From CAZUVM01 sp964623885 (GTDB taxonomy: Bacteria > Verrucomicrobiota > Verrucomicrobiia > Limisphaerales > UBA8199), in the NCBI GenBank assembly GCA_964623885.1, contig CAZUVM010000052.1, positions 1 through 22,843 of the forward strand: a stretch of 22,843 bases of DNA, given 5' to 3'. The translations under genes were made by a program, and so were the position numbers. Position 1 is the first letter of the stretch. The number at the start of each line of letters is the position of its first letter. The notes below the pieces were generated by a model. That model did not search any database. It was not told the DNA's origin and was given only the letters and a program-made list of their open reading frames with translations. Shown piece after piece: positions 6,968-15,055 of this stretch.

Positions 6968-8743
6968 TCAAAGCCGTGCCATCAGCAAGCCCCGCTGAAA
7001 CACCATTTCCTTCGGCAGGTGCGAGTAGAGCTTCATGAACAGCTCTTCCTGCATAATCACTTCGCGCCGCCATTCTTCGTGATTGATCGCCTGGACCTGA
7101 TCGAACTTTTCAGCCGTGAATCCGGCGACGCCGGCGGAATCGAACGTCTTAGGATTGGGAACCCAGCCTAGCGGAGTTTCCTCGGCATCGGTACGTCCGC
7201 GGCAGCGGTCCACGATCCACTTGAGGACGCGCATGTTGTCGCCGAAGCCCGGCCAAAGATAATTACCCTGGGCATCTTTCCGGAACCAATTCACATGAAA
7301 GATGCGCGGCGGGTGTTTAATGGCGCGATGCATGTTGATCCAGTGCCGGAAATAATCGCCCATGTGATAGCCGCAAAACGGCAACATGGCCATCGGGTCG
7401 CGTCGGACCTGGCCGGCGACACCAACGGCGGCTGCGGTCATCTCCGAGCCCATCGTGGCGCCGATATATACGCCGTGCACCCAATTGAAGGCTTGAAAGA
7501 CCAGCGGCATGGTGTCGCCGCGGCGGCCTCCGAAAATAATCGCGCTGATGGGCACGCCATGCGGATCGTTGGCCTCAGGAGCGAGCACGGGATTGTTCGC
7601 CATCGGGGAAGTGAATCGGCTGTTGGGATGAGCGGCCTTTTCTTTCGAGTCGGGCGTCCATTTGTTCCCTTTCCAATCGAGGCATTCCTTCGGCACCGGG
7701 CCGTCTTTGCCTTCCCACCAGACATCGAGGTCCTGGGTCAGGGCGACATTGGTGAAAACGGTATCGCGCGCGATCATCTCGACTGCGCTGGGGTTGGACT
7801 TTGAGTTTGTCCCGGGCACAACGCCGAAGTAACCCGCCTCGGGATTGATGGCATAGAGGCGGCCATCCGGTCCGGGCTTCATCCACGCGATGTCGTCGCC
7901 GATGGTGCGAACTTTCCAGCCCTTGAGATGCGGGGGCGGAATCATCATGGCGAAATTTGTTTTGCCGCAGGCGCTCGGGAAAGCAGCAGCAACATACGTC
8001 TTTTCACCGGCGGGCGATTCCACACAGAGAATCAGCATGTGCTCGGCAAACCATCCTTCCTGGCGCCCGAGATACGAACCGATGCGCAAGGCCAGGCACT
8101 TTTTGCCGAGCAGAACGTTTCCGCCGTAATTCGAACCGACCGAGATGATCGCATTGTCCTGGGGGAAATGGGCGATGTAGCGGCGCTCAGGATTTACATC
8201 CAACATGCAATGCAAACCGCGATTGAATTCGTCGCTGTCCCGAAGTTGTTCGTAAGCCACGTCACCCATGCGGGTCATGACGCCCATGCTTAACACGACA
8301 TAAAGCGAATCGGTCAATTCAATGCCGATCTTCGTCATCGGCGAGCCGGGCGGGCCCATGAGGTAGGGAATGACGTACATCGTGCGACCGCGCATTGCCC
8401 CGGCGGCAAAGCCGCGCAGCTTCTGGTACATTTCCTTCGGGGCCATCCAATTGTTCGTCGGCCCGGCTTCCTCCTGGTCGACGGTGCAGATGTAGGTGGA
8501 TTGCTCGACACGCGCCACGTCGTTCGGGTTCGAACGGTGATAATAACAACCAGGCAGTTTTTTCTGGTTGAGCTTGATCAACACGCCCTGACTGACGGCT
8601 TCCTCCGTGAGCGCCTTGCGTTCGGCTTTCGAACCGTTGCACCAAAAAAGCTGGTCGGGCCGGCAGAGATTGGTCATCTCCTGAACCCAGGCGAGCACCG
8701 CGCGATTTTGCGTGTTGCAGGAGCCCAACGATTCTTTGGTCAT
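6968..8743 (-). CDS. pckG: phosphoenolpyruvate carboxykinase (GTP)
   Basis: A 591-residue cytosolic enzyme that converts oxaloacetate and GTP to phosphoenolpyruvate, GDP and CO2, the entry step of gluconeogenesis. The GTP-type family is identified by FPSACGKTNFAM, the kinase loop with its reactive cysteine (Cys259 here), by the nearby DDIAWM metal-binding segment, and by FGGRRGDTMPLVFQ and FCGYHMGDYF. Length is normal. The ATG at 8743 is chosen because an upstream TTG at 8809 would add 22 residues unlike the family N-terminus. No Shine-Dalgarno site precedes the ATG; instead a small hairpin (GGGC-AAAAA-GCCC on the plus strand, 8749-8761) lies there. The gene diverges from the universal stress protein gene across about 170 bases. 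Confidence 0.96.
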   Translation of the reverse strand: MTKESLGSCNTQNRAVLAWVQEMTNLCRPDQLFWCNGSKAERKALTEEAVSQGVLIKLNQKKLPGCYYHRSNPNDVARVEQSTYICTVDQEEAGPTNNWMAPKEMYQKLRGFAAGAMRGRTMYVIPYLMGPPGSPMTKIGIELTDSLYVVLSMGVMTRMGDVAYEQLRDSDEFNRGLHCMLDVNPERRYIAHFPQDNAIISVGSNYGGNVLLGKKCLALRIGSYLGRQEGWFAEHMLILCVESPAGEKTYVAAAFPSACGKTNFAMMIPPPHLKGWKVRTIGDDIAWMKPGPDGRLYAINPEAGYFGVVPGTNSKSNPSAVEMIARDTVFTNVALTQDLDVWWEGKDGPVPKECLDWKGNKWTPDSKEKAAHPNSRFTSPMANNPVLAPEANDPHGVPISAIIFGGRRGDTMPLVFQAFNWVHGVYIGATMGSEMTAAAVGVAGQVRRDPMAMLPFCGYHMGDYFRHWINMHRAIKHPPRIFHVNWFRKDAQGNYLWPGFGDNMRVLKWIVDRCRGRTDAEETPLGWVPNPKTFDSAGVAGFTAEKFDQVQAINHEEWRREVIMQEELFMKLYSHLPKEMVFQRGLLMARL

Positions 8744-8917
8744 AGTGAGGGCAAAAAGCCCGACAGCCTTTAGCGTACTGTTTCTTAAATTGCAATGAGG
8801 TTCCAGCAAGAAAGGCTAAATGTTTGCCAATCCCGGTGAAGCCGCTCGCTGGCAGGTTGGGCACCCTGAACGGCAGGTGACTTGCCCGATATATTTCGGC
8901 GTGCGCCACCGCGGGCA

Positions 8918-9463
8918 ATGAAAACGAAGACGACGCTCAGATCGGCCATCCCGGGCAGTAATCCCGAGACAACTTCCTCCAAAACTTCGCTAGTGCACCG
9001 GGCCATCCCTTTCAGATTAAAACGGATCCTGGTGCCGGTTGATTTCTCCGATAGTTCGCTCAGGGCTTTGGACTATGCGCTCGATCTGGCTGAATCTGTG
9101 CAGGCGACCATCATCGTCTTGCATGTGGTGGAACCGGCCGTGCATGCGGACAATTATCTTGCAGCGCCCTTAGGCCTCGACGAAGCGAACCAGAAACTGC
9201 TGGAAATCGGACGAGACCGCCTGGATGCCATTACTCGCAAGCGAACGAACCCGAGCGTACCGATAGAGCCGCTCGTGCGGATGGGGCACGCCCATTCCGA
9301 AATCATCGATACGGCCAAAGCGATGGGAGCGGATTGGATTGCCCTCGCCAGCCATGGCGACAGCGGCCATAAGAACCTGGTGATGGGGAGCACGGCGGAA
9401 CGCATCGTTCGCACCGCGCCTTGCCCAGTGCTAACCGTTCGATTGCCTGAGACGATCTCCTGA
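8918..9463 (+). CDS. universal stress protein, UspA family
   Basis: A 181-residue single-domain protein of the UspA nucleotide-binding fold, with about 35 extra N-terminal residues before the first strand (LKRILVPVDFSDSSLRAL). The C-terminal half carries ASHGDSGHKNLVMGSTAERI. Against the known ATP site G-x2-G-x9-G-[ST] this has Ala at the first Gly but keeps the other two Gly and the Ser, so ATP binding is likely but not certain. The family supports survival under starvation, redox and metal stress; the partner here is unknown. The ATG at 8918 is preferred to an upstream TTG at 8882. The next gene is a metal exporter, but 290 bases of repeats separate them, so they probably do not form an operon. 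Confidence 0.9.
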   Translation: MKTKTTLRSAIPGSNPETTSSKTSLVHRAIPFRLKRILVPVDFSDSSLRALDYALDLAESVQATIIVLHVVEPAVHADNYLAAPLGLDEANQKLLEIGRDRLDAITRKRTNPSVPIEPLVRMGHAHSEIIDTAKAMGADWIALASHGDSGHKNLVMGSTAERIVRTAPCPVLTVRLPETIS

Positions 9464-9494
9464 CCCGAATATTTCAGGCCAAAGCGGCGCCGAA

Positions 9495-9647
9495 GGGGTA
9501 ACGCAGATTCTCAATCTGCTTTATCGCCGATTTGCAATCGGCAGGCGACCGCAGGTGCAAGTCATCATGTTGCAGCTCGGAGGGCTGCGTCGGAGCTTTA
9601 GCAGGTTGGAAACCTGCGATACAGCAGATTGAAATCTGCGCTACCCG
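9495..9647. repeat. cluster of five mini-hairpins forming an inverted repeat
   Basis: Five palindromes, each with a 7-bp stem and a loop of 2-3 bases, lie at 9503-9519 (GCAGATT-CTC-AATCTGC), 9526-9542 (GCCGATT-TGC-AATCGGC), 9572-9588 (GCAGCTC-GGA-GGGCTGC, one wobble), 9601-9617 (GCAGGTT-GGA-AACCTGC) and 9624-9639 (GCAGATT-GA-AATCTGC). The first two and last two form matching doublets in opposite orientation. Each starts with a GGGTAAC/GGGTAGC tag, then a hairpin, a spacer TTTATC or TGTATC, and a second hairpin. The block fills the gap between the stress-protein gene and the metal-ATPase gene. The rest of the gap (9464-9494, 9648-9725) shows no gene. Confidence 0.8.
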
Positions 9648-9725
9648 TCAAGCGGCCCCCAATCGCCAATGAGATTTTCGGGCTAAGAGCCTGCCACGCA
9701 CATTTCTTTTCGCTTCCAATCAACT

Positions 9726-9758
9726 AAAGGAGTATTTTCGGTTAAGCGATGTAACATG
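9726..9758 (+). promoter_or_regulatory. unusual ribosome-binding region with ATG-TAA start-stop before the metal ATPase
   Basis: AAAGGAG (9726-9732) is a good Shine-Dalgarno sequence but lies 23 bases before the ATPase ATG (9756). A minimal reading frame, ATG (9749-9751) directly followed by TAA (9752-9754), ends one base before that ATG. Start-stop elements can tune re-initiation on the following gene; whether this one does is unknown, and its own spacing to AAAGGAG (16 bases) is also long. Confidence 0.35.
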
Positions 9759-12089
9759 TCCTCCACCGCCGAAATTAAGCCAAGCGCTGTTGACGCACCG
9801 CATTGTCTGGCGCGTTCGGTAGTGAAGGTTTTGGGTGAGGACCCGACACTTGAAGCGGTCACAATTGACCGGGGCCGCCAGACGATTTCGGTGGCGACAC
9901 TCGGACGCACCAATGCCCCCCGCGTAGCTGAGCGCATCAGCGCCACATTTCAGGACGCGGAAAAAACACGCGCCAAACGCAAGTGCACCCTGCTGGCCGG
10001 GCACGGCGGCTGTCGCGAGTGCGTGCAACCGCTATCGGAAGTCGAACGGCAAAAGATTATCATCCGCCACGAAGGCGCCATCACCACCATTGCGCGTGTG
10101 ACCTGCCCCACCGCTCCGGCGTTCTGGCGTTGGCGCGATATCCCGTGGCCCAAAGTAGTTCAGCGGGATATCGAATTCCTGGAGCACGCGGAGGAGATCG
10201 ATGAGTGGAAGCCGCAATTAGCCGCGGCCATTTTGTGCGGGATCTGCGGCCTGGCAGCCAATCTTTTCACCGACGCTACTTACGCAGTGCCGGCCTACCT
10301 CGTGGCTTATCTGGCCGGGAGTTGGTTCACGGTGCAGGAAGTCTGGGAAAGACTGCAGAAGCGGGCGATCGATGTTCATTTCCTCATGCTCGCTGTGTCG
10401 GCCGGCAGCGCGAGCATTGGTGCCTGGAATGAGGGCGCCATTCTACTGTTCCTCTTTTCCTTGTCAGGGGCACTCGAACATTTTGCCCTTGGTCGGACGC
10501 AGCGCGAAATTCGCTCGTTGTTCCGCGAGGCGCCGAAATCCGCCACTGTTCTTGACGAACTCGGGCACGAGCACGAACTGCCGGTCGAGCAACTGCATCG
10601 CGGCCAGCGGCTGCTGATCAAACCGGGCGCGCAATTTCCCGTTGACGCGGAAATCGTCAAAGGCACCACGGCCAGTGATGAATCCAATCTCACCGGCGAG
10701 GCTGTTCCGGTCGAAAAGCGCGTAGGCGATACCGTATTGTCAGGGACGATCAATTTGTGGGGCGCAGTCGAAGTGCTCGTGTTGCGCCCAGTTGCCGAAA
10801 GTTCGCTGCAGAAAATCATTCGGCTGATCAAAGAAGCGCAGCGGCAAAAAGCTCCCGCCCAGCAATTCACCGACCGGTTCAGCACTTACTACACCTACAG
10901 CGTGCTTGGTTTGTCGGTCGTGATGTTCTTTGTCTGGTGGCTGGGTTTCGGGCAGGCGCCTTTCGCCGCAAAGCAGATCGCCCATAGTGCGTTCTATCAC
11001 ACCATGACGCTGTTGGTGGTTGCTTCGCCCTGTGCGCTTGTCCTTTCCATCCCTTCGGCCGTGCTGGCGGCGATCGCCTGGAGCGCCCGCCATGGCATCC
11101 TGTTCCGCGGCGGCGCAGCGGTCGAAAAACTCGCTGCCATTACGGTGGTCGCGCTCGATAAAACCGGCACGCTGACCACCGGCGACTTGCGCGTCGAAAA
11201 AGTCGAGAGCTTCCCGCCGGGACGCGAAACGGAGGTTGCCCAATTGGCTTATTCTTTGGAACGACTTTCAACGCATCCGCTGGCGCGGGCAATAACCCGC
11301 TATGGCAAACAGCACGGCCTGACCGCGCTCGACCTTCATAACTTCGAATCCGTGACCGGGCAGGGTTTGCGTGCGCGGCAAAACGATTCGGATTGCCGGC
11401 TCGGGCGACGCGAATGGCTGGCCGACGTTGGCTCGGCTGCCGCGCTTGCAGCAGTGCCGCCTAGCGGCTCAGGTCTGTCAGAAATCTGGCTGCAACACGG
11501 CGAACTGGCGGGACGGATCATTCTGCGCGACGATGTGCGGCCGCAGGCTCGCCACGTACTTGCCCAACTCCGCGACGAAGGCTTGCGAAGCATTGTGCTT
11601 ACTGGCGACCGCAAGACCGCCGCCGAACTGCTGCGCGACGAATTAAAACTCGATGACATCCGCGCTGAGCTTAAGCCGGAACAGAAGCTCTCGGAAATCA
11701 GCGCTCTGACCCAGGCAGGCGAGCGCGTCGCCATGATTGGCGACGGTGTCAACGACGCCCCAAGCCTCGCGGCGGCGCATATCGGTGTGGCTATGGGCGC
11801 ACGGGGCGCTGATGCCGCTCTCGAGCAATCTGATGTCGTTTTGATGCACGATCGCCTGGAAAACTTCCTGGCTGCTTTTCGCCTGAGCCAGCGGGCCCGC
11901 CGAATCATCCGCCAAAACTTATTTATCTCCCTTGGCACAGTGGTCGTGCTCGTTACTTTTGCGCTCCTTGGCCGAATCCCGCTTACCATCGGCGTCGTCG
12001 GACACGAAGGCAGCACCGTGATCGTTGTCATGAACAGCCTCCGTCTCCTGTTCGGATCTGCCAATAGATCGTGGTTAAAAGAGCATTAA
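9756..12089 (+). CDS. P1B-4-type heavy-metal-exporting ATPase (Fe(II)/Co(II) class)
   Basis: This is a 777-residue inner-membrane pump. It has all core P-type motifs: TGE (313-315) in the actuator domain, DKTGT with the phosphorylated Asp468, HP (507-508) in the nucleotide domain, and GDGVND (662-667). About eight membrane segments can be seen. The metal-site motifs are SPC (424-426) and HEGST (750-754), the signature of the P1B-4 group, whose studied members (CoaT, CtpD, PfeT) export cobalt or ferrous iron; CPC-type copper pumps differ. The N-terminal 140 residues are unusual: a degenerate HMA-like start with His16-Cys17, then CTLLAGHGGCREC (Cys77, His83, Cys86, Cys89), which could bind metal. 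Classical P1B-4 pumps usually lack N-terminal metal domains. The exact ion is not decided by sequence. Confidence 0.93.
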   Translation: MSSTAEIKPSAVDAPHCLARSVVKVLGEDPTLEAVTIDRGRQTISVATLGRTNAPRVAERISATFQDAEKTRAKRKCTLLAGHGGCRECVQPLSEVERQKIIIRHEGAITTIARVTCPTAPAFWRWRDIPWPKVVQRDIEFLEHAEEIDEWKPQLAAAILCGICGLAANLFTDATYAVPAYLVAYLAGSWFTVQEVWERLQKRAIDVHFLMLAVSAGSASIGAWNEGAILLFLFSLSGALEHFALGRTQREIRSLFREAPKSATVLDELGHEHELPVEQLHRGQRLLIKPGAQFPVDAEIVKGTTASDESNLTGEAVPVEKRVGDTVLSGTINLWGAVEVLVLRPVAESSLQKIIRLIKEAQRQKAPAQQFTDRFSTYYTYSVLGLSVVMFFVWWLGFGQAPFAAKQIAHSAFYHTMTLLVVASPCALVLSIPSAVLAAIAWSARHGILFRGGAAVEKLAAITVVALDKTGTLTTGDLRVEKVESFPPGRETEVAQLAYSLERLSTHPLARAITRYGKQHGLTALDLHNFESVTGQGLRARQNDSDCRLGRREWLADVGSAAALAAVPPSGSGLSEIWLQHGELAGRIILRDDVRPQARHVLAQLRDEGLRSIVLTGDRKTAAELLRDELKLDDIRAELKPEQKLSEISALTQAGERVAMIGDGVNDAPSLAAAHIGVAMGARGADAALEQSDVVLMHDRLENFLAAFRLSQRARRIIRQNLFISLGTVVVLVTFALLGRIPLTIGVVGHEGSTVIVVMNSLRLLFGSANRSWLKEH

Positions 12090-12120
12090 TTTGCCAGACA
12101 TTGGGGCATTAAGGCTGTAG

Positions 12121-12187
12121 GGGACGACGTGAGGAGTCCTGAATTTGCCGTGCTTATCAAATAGATTAGAGGCTCCTGACGTCGTCT
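12121..12187. repeat. inverted GACGACGT/ACGTCGTC repeat pair
   Basis: The arm GGACGACGTGAGGAG (12122-12136) and the arm GGCTCCTGACGTCGTC (12171-12186) are inverted copies with few mismatches. They can fold into a long stem around about 30 bases. The right arm, with its GATTAGAG leader, recurs as a solitary copy at 1083-1106. The block lies between the metal ATPase and the ROK-like gene. There is no T-run, so an intrinsic terminator is not clearly supported. Confidence 0.6.
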
Positions 12188-12262
12188 CGAACAACTCGGA
12201 ATTGTCAAGCGATTTCATAGGCTTGCGCCCCGCCCACTTTCGCGTAATACTCCCGCCCATCA

Positions 12263-13672
12263 ATGACCAGTAATCTCGGCCTTGAACTAATCGCGCCGCG
12301 GGTCGCGCCAGCTCTCGACCCGTCCTTCCGGCCCGCGGTTCTGGCCAATCATAATTTCCGCCAGCAAGTCCGCGCCTCAGGCCACGCCCTTCCCGTGCGC
12401 CTCGCATTGCAGCAAACCGATGGCAATGTCTCGGTTTTTACGACCGAGATTTTTGCCGAGAACGATTCTCGCGCCGCGGGCAATTTCGTGTACCTCGAGC
12501 GCATTCTCAGACTATTGCTTTGGTCGCGGGGCGGGTTTCGCGTTTACTTCGACGGTCCGACGTCCCTGGCGGAAAAGATAAAGGCATATTACCGCGAGAC
12601 GCCGACCGGGAGATTTGATTCCAATCTAGTGGCGGAACGGATGTTCGATCATCCGCTGGAAATCGTGGCTACGTCGGATCTGCCAACCGAGCGACGCGGC
12701 GCCGAGGCGCTGGGCCGACACCTCGAAGGTTGCCGCATCGGATTCGATCTGGGCGGCAGCGACCGCAAAGCGGCGGCAGTTATTGACGGCAAAGTCGTTT
12801 TCAGCGAGGAAAACGTTTGGGACCCCTACTTTCAACCTGATCCGCAGTACCACTACGACGGCATCATGGACTCGCTCCGGAAGGCGGCGACACACCTGCC
12901 GCGCGTCGATGCCATCGGCGGCAGCGCTGCGGGCATTTACCGGGAAAACCTGGTGAAAGTTGCTTCACTCTTTCGCGGCGTTCCTCAAGACGTATTTGAT
13001 AAACGTGTCAAAGGCCTCTTTGTTGAAATCAAACGCGCGTGGAACGACGTGCCTTTCGAAGTAGTCAACGACGGCGAAGTAACGGCCTTGGCGGGTTCAA
13101 TGGCACTGGGCAAAAACCGCGTCCTCGGGATATCGATGGGCACCAGTACCGCCGGCGGTTACGTAAATGCCGAGGGCAACATAACGTCGTGGATTAACGA
13201 ACTTGCGTTTGCGCCGGTCGATTACAATCCGAAGGCTCCGGTGGACGAATGGTCGGGCGATTATGGCTGCAACGTGCAGTACTTCTCGCAGCAAGCCGTC
13301 GGACGGCTCCTCGGGCCGGCAGGAATCGAGGTAGATTCCAAAACGCCGCTGCCCGAGAAACTCAAGCACGTGCAGAACCTGATGAGCCAGGGCGACCCGC
13401 GCGCCCTCAAAATCTATCAGACCATCGGCACTTACCTCGGTTACGCCGTTGCACACCTGGCAGACTTTTATGATCTGGAAAATGTTCTGATTCTGGGCCG
13501 CGTCACGTCGGGTCCCGGCGGTGATGTCATCCTCAACGGCGCACGCGAGGTGTTTAAAATTGAGTTTCCGCAGCTCCTCAGCAGAATTTCCTTCCATGTA
13601 CCGGATGAAAAAGAAAAGCGCCATGGGCAAGCCGTGGCCGCAGCCAGTCTGCCGGAGGTGAAACTCGTATGA
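12263..13672 (+). CDS. ROK/ASKHA-fold sugar-kinase-like protein with N-terminal extension
   Basis: The 469-residue protein has about 155 N-terminal residues of unknown fold, then an actin-like ATPase core. The phosphate-1 loop is IGFDLGGSDRKAAAVIDG (from Gly160). VVNDGEVTAL carries an Asp at the place of the catalytic base in ROK sugar kinases (END.N.A). GISMGTSTAGGYV resembles the second phosphate loop. The cysteine-rich zinc motif of ordinary ROK proteins (CxCGxxGCxE) is absent; DYGCNVQYFSQQA stands in that area. Kinase activity on a sugar or amino sugar is inferred, and a regulatory or non-kinase role is possible. The start ATG has no clear ribosome site. The stop overlaps the start of the deacetylase gene as ATGA, so the two are probably translated together. 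Confidence 0.75.
   Translation: MTSNLGLELIAPRVAPALDPSFRPAVLANHNFRQQVRASGHALPVRLALQQTDGNVSVFTTEIFAENDSRAAGNFVYLERILRLLLWSRGGFRVYFDGPTSLAEKIKAYYRETPTGRFDSNLVAERMFDHPLEIVATSDLPTERRGAEALGRHLEGCRIGFDLGGSDRKAAAVIDGKVVFSEENVWDPYFQPDPQYHYDGIMDSLRKAATHLPRVDAIGGSAAGIYRENLVKVASLFRGVPQDVFDKRVKGLFVEIKRAWNDVPFEVVNDGEVTALAGSMALGKNRVLGISMGTSTAGGYVNAEGNITSWINELAFAPVDYNPKAPVDEWSGDYGCNVQYFSQQAVGRLLGPAGIEVDSKTPLPEKLKHVQNLMSQGDPRALKIYQTIGTYLGYAVAHLADFYDLENVLILGRVTSGPGGDVILNGAREVFKIEFPQLLSRISFHVPDEKEKRHGQAVAAASLPEVKLV
13654..13671 (+). promoter_or_regulatory. ribosome-binding site and ATGA coupling for the deacetylase
   Basis: GGAGG (13654-13658) lies ten bases before the ATG at 13669 and is embedded in the last codons of the upstream gene, whose TGA is 13670-13672. 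The overlap is a classic translational-coupling layout. Confidence 0.6.
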
Positions 13673-14526
13673 CCCCCTACCACCAACTCGTCTCCAACTA
13701 CGCACGGTTGTTGAAGGACGGCCGAAGTTTTCCTCTCGGCACGTTTCCTCCCGCGCCCCGCCCGGCAATTCCGCCTGACGCGCCCAAAGCGCTGTTTTTT
13801 GCGCCACACCCGGATGATGAGTGCATCGTTGGGGGCGTCGCCTTGCGACTGTTCCGGCAGTCGCGAATGAATCTCGTCAATGTTGCTGTAACCCAGGGCA
13901 GCAAAAAAGAACGGCAGGCAGAACGATTGCAGGAACTGAAAAAGGCGTGCCAGTACCTCGGTTTCGATCTCGTGCAGACCGCTCCGAACGGCCTGGAGCG
14001 GGTCAGCCTCAAGACACGCGAGCTGGATACGGCCCACTGGTCAGCGTGCGTCAAAATCATACATGGGATTTTGCAGCAACATCGGCCACGGGTCGTCATG
14101 TGCCCTCATGACCGAGATTGGAATAGCACGCATATCGGCACGCATTTCCTGGTGCTGGATGCCTTGAAGCTAATGCCGGCCGATTTCGAATGTTACCTGA
14201 TCGAAACCGAGTTCTGGGGCGCTATGACCGATCCAAATTTGATGCTGGAAATCGGCAACGACGATCTTGCGGACATGATGGTGGCCACGACTTTCCACGT
14301 GGGCGAGGTCGCTCGCAACCCGTACCATCTTCTCTTGCCCGCCTGGATGATGGATAACGTGCGCCGCGGCGCGGAGGTCGCCGGCGGTCAGGGCGGCGCA
14401 GTGCCGGATTTCACGTTCGCTGCGCTCTATCGTTTGCGCAAATGGAGCCGGGGGGAAGCGCGCCGTTTCTTCGAAGGCGGAAAGCTGGTGCCGACTTCAA
14501 TGAACCTCGCGGAGCTACTACTTTGA
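13669..14526 (+). CDS. PIG-L/LmbE-family zinc-dependent deacetylase
   Basis: This is a 285-residue cytosolic protein of the PIG-L (LmbE) family, enzymes that remove the acetyl group from N-acetylglucosamine conjugates and similar compounds. The metal motif PHPDDE (46-51) supplies His47 and Asp50, and HIGTH (155-159), in the stretch PHDRDWNSTHIGTH, supplies the third histidine ligand. Length is within the normal range for the family. There is no signal peptide. The four-base overlap with the kinase-like gene upstream suggests one pathway in which an acetylated amino sugar or glycoside is deacetylated and a sugar is phosphorylated. The precise substrate is unknown, since members also act in mycothiol, bacillithiol and antibiotic pathways. 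Confidence 0.9.
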   Translation: MTPYHQLVSNYARLLKDGRSFPLGTFPPAPRPAIPPDAPKALFFAPHPDDECIVGGVALRLFRQSRMNLVNVAVTQGSKKERQAERLQELKKACQYLGFDLVQTAPNGLERVSLKTRELDTAHWSACVKIIHGILQQHRPRVVMCPHDRDWNSTHIGTHFLVLDALKLMPADFECYLIETEFWGAMTDPNLMLEIGNDDLADMMVATTFHVGEVARNPYHLLLPAWMMDNVRRGAEVAGGQGGAVPDFTFAALYRLRKWSRGEARRFFEGGKLVPTSMNLAELLL

Positions 14527-14575
14527 ACAATAGCGTCGACCGAAAATTGCAGCACTGCGCACACCTCTCGATGCC

Positions 14576-15055
14576 ATGAGTCGCCCGCAACATGCCGTTT
14601 TCATGCGGCAGGCTATCCGCCTGTCCGTGCAGATGATGCGACGCGGCAAAGGCGGGCCGTTTGGCGCGGTCGTGGTTCGGTCGGGAAAAATCGTCGGCCG
14701 CGGCTGCAACCAAGTCACTTCACTCAATGATCCAACCGCTCATGCAGAGATCATCGCGATTCGCGCGGCCTGCCAGCGACTCAGAACCTTTCGGCTCGAT
14801 GACTGCGATCTTTACACCAGTTGCGAGCCTTGCCCCATGTGCCTTTCCGCAATTTACTGGGCGCGGATTCGCAAAGTGTTTTTCGGCAATACCCGCCGGG
14901 ATGCCGCCAGGATCGCGTTTGACGACGAACTTATCTACCACGAAATCGCACTGCCGATCCGCAAACGCAAGCTGGTAATGCGAGAATTGCTTCGCAGCGA
15001 GGCGCTCGAAGCGTTCACCGAGTGGCGCAAGAAAGAAGACAAGGTTCAGTATTAA
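14576..15055 (+). CDS. guaD: guanine deaminase, cytidine-deaminase fold
   Basis: This is a 159-residue zinc hydrolase that converts guanine to xanthine and ammonia. The zinc site is TAHAEI (His56, Glu58 as proton shuttle) with TSCEPCPMC (Cys86, Cys89). The flanking stretches GGPFGAVVV, SLNDPTAHAE and CLSAIYWAR are those of Bacillus-type guanine deaminase rather than of TadA. The aromatic C-terminal tail (FTEWRKKEDKVQY) matches the domain-swapped tail that covers the active site in GuaD dimers. The start ATG follows another ATG by five bases and has no good ribosome site. It lies 49 bases after the deacetylase gene, probably in the same transcript. Its stop overlaps the stop of the convergent nadA gene in the palindrome TTAA. 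Confidence 0.9.
   Translation: MSRPQHAVFMRQAIRLSVQMMRRGKGGPFGAVVVRSGKIVGRGCNQVTSLNDPTAHAEIIAIRAACQRLRTFRLDDCDLYTSCEPCPMCLSAIYWARIRKVFFGNTRRDAARIAFDDELIYHEIALPIRKRKLVMRELLRSEALEAFTEWRKKEDKVQY

Noticed and set aside
9495..9647. Intrinsic terminators behind the stress-protein gene
   Set aside because: The hairpins are not followed by T-runs, there are five of them, and they form inverted doublets, so a repeat element explains them better.
11336..12064. Minus-strand open frame of 242 codons
   Set aside because: It is antisense to the conserved C-terminal half of the P1B-4 ATPase, and its Arg/Ser-rich translation is typical of a shadow frame.
9756..12089. Copper-transporting P1B-1 ATPase
   Set aside because: The transmembrane motif is SPC, not CPC, and the last membrane segment carries HEGST, which marks the P1B-4 group.
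14576..15055. tRNA adenosine deaminase (tadA)
   Set aside because: Both families share HAE and PCPMC, but the stretches SLNDPTAHAE and CLSAIYWAR and the aromatic tail are those of guanine deaminase.
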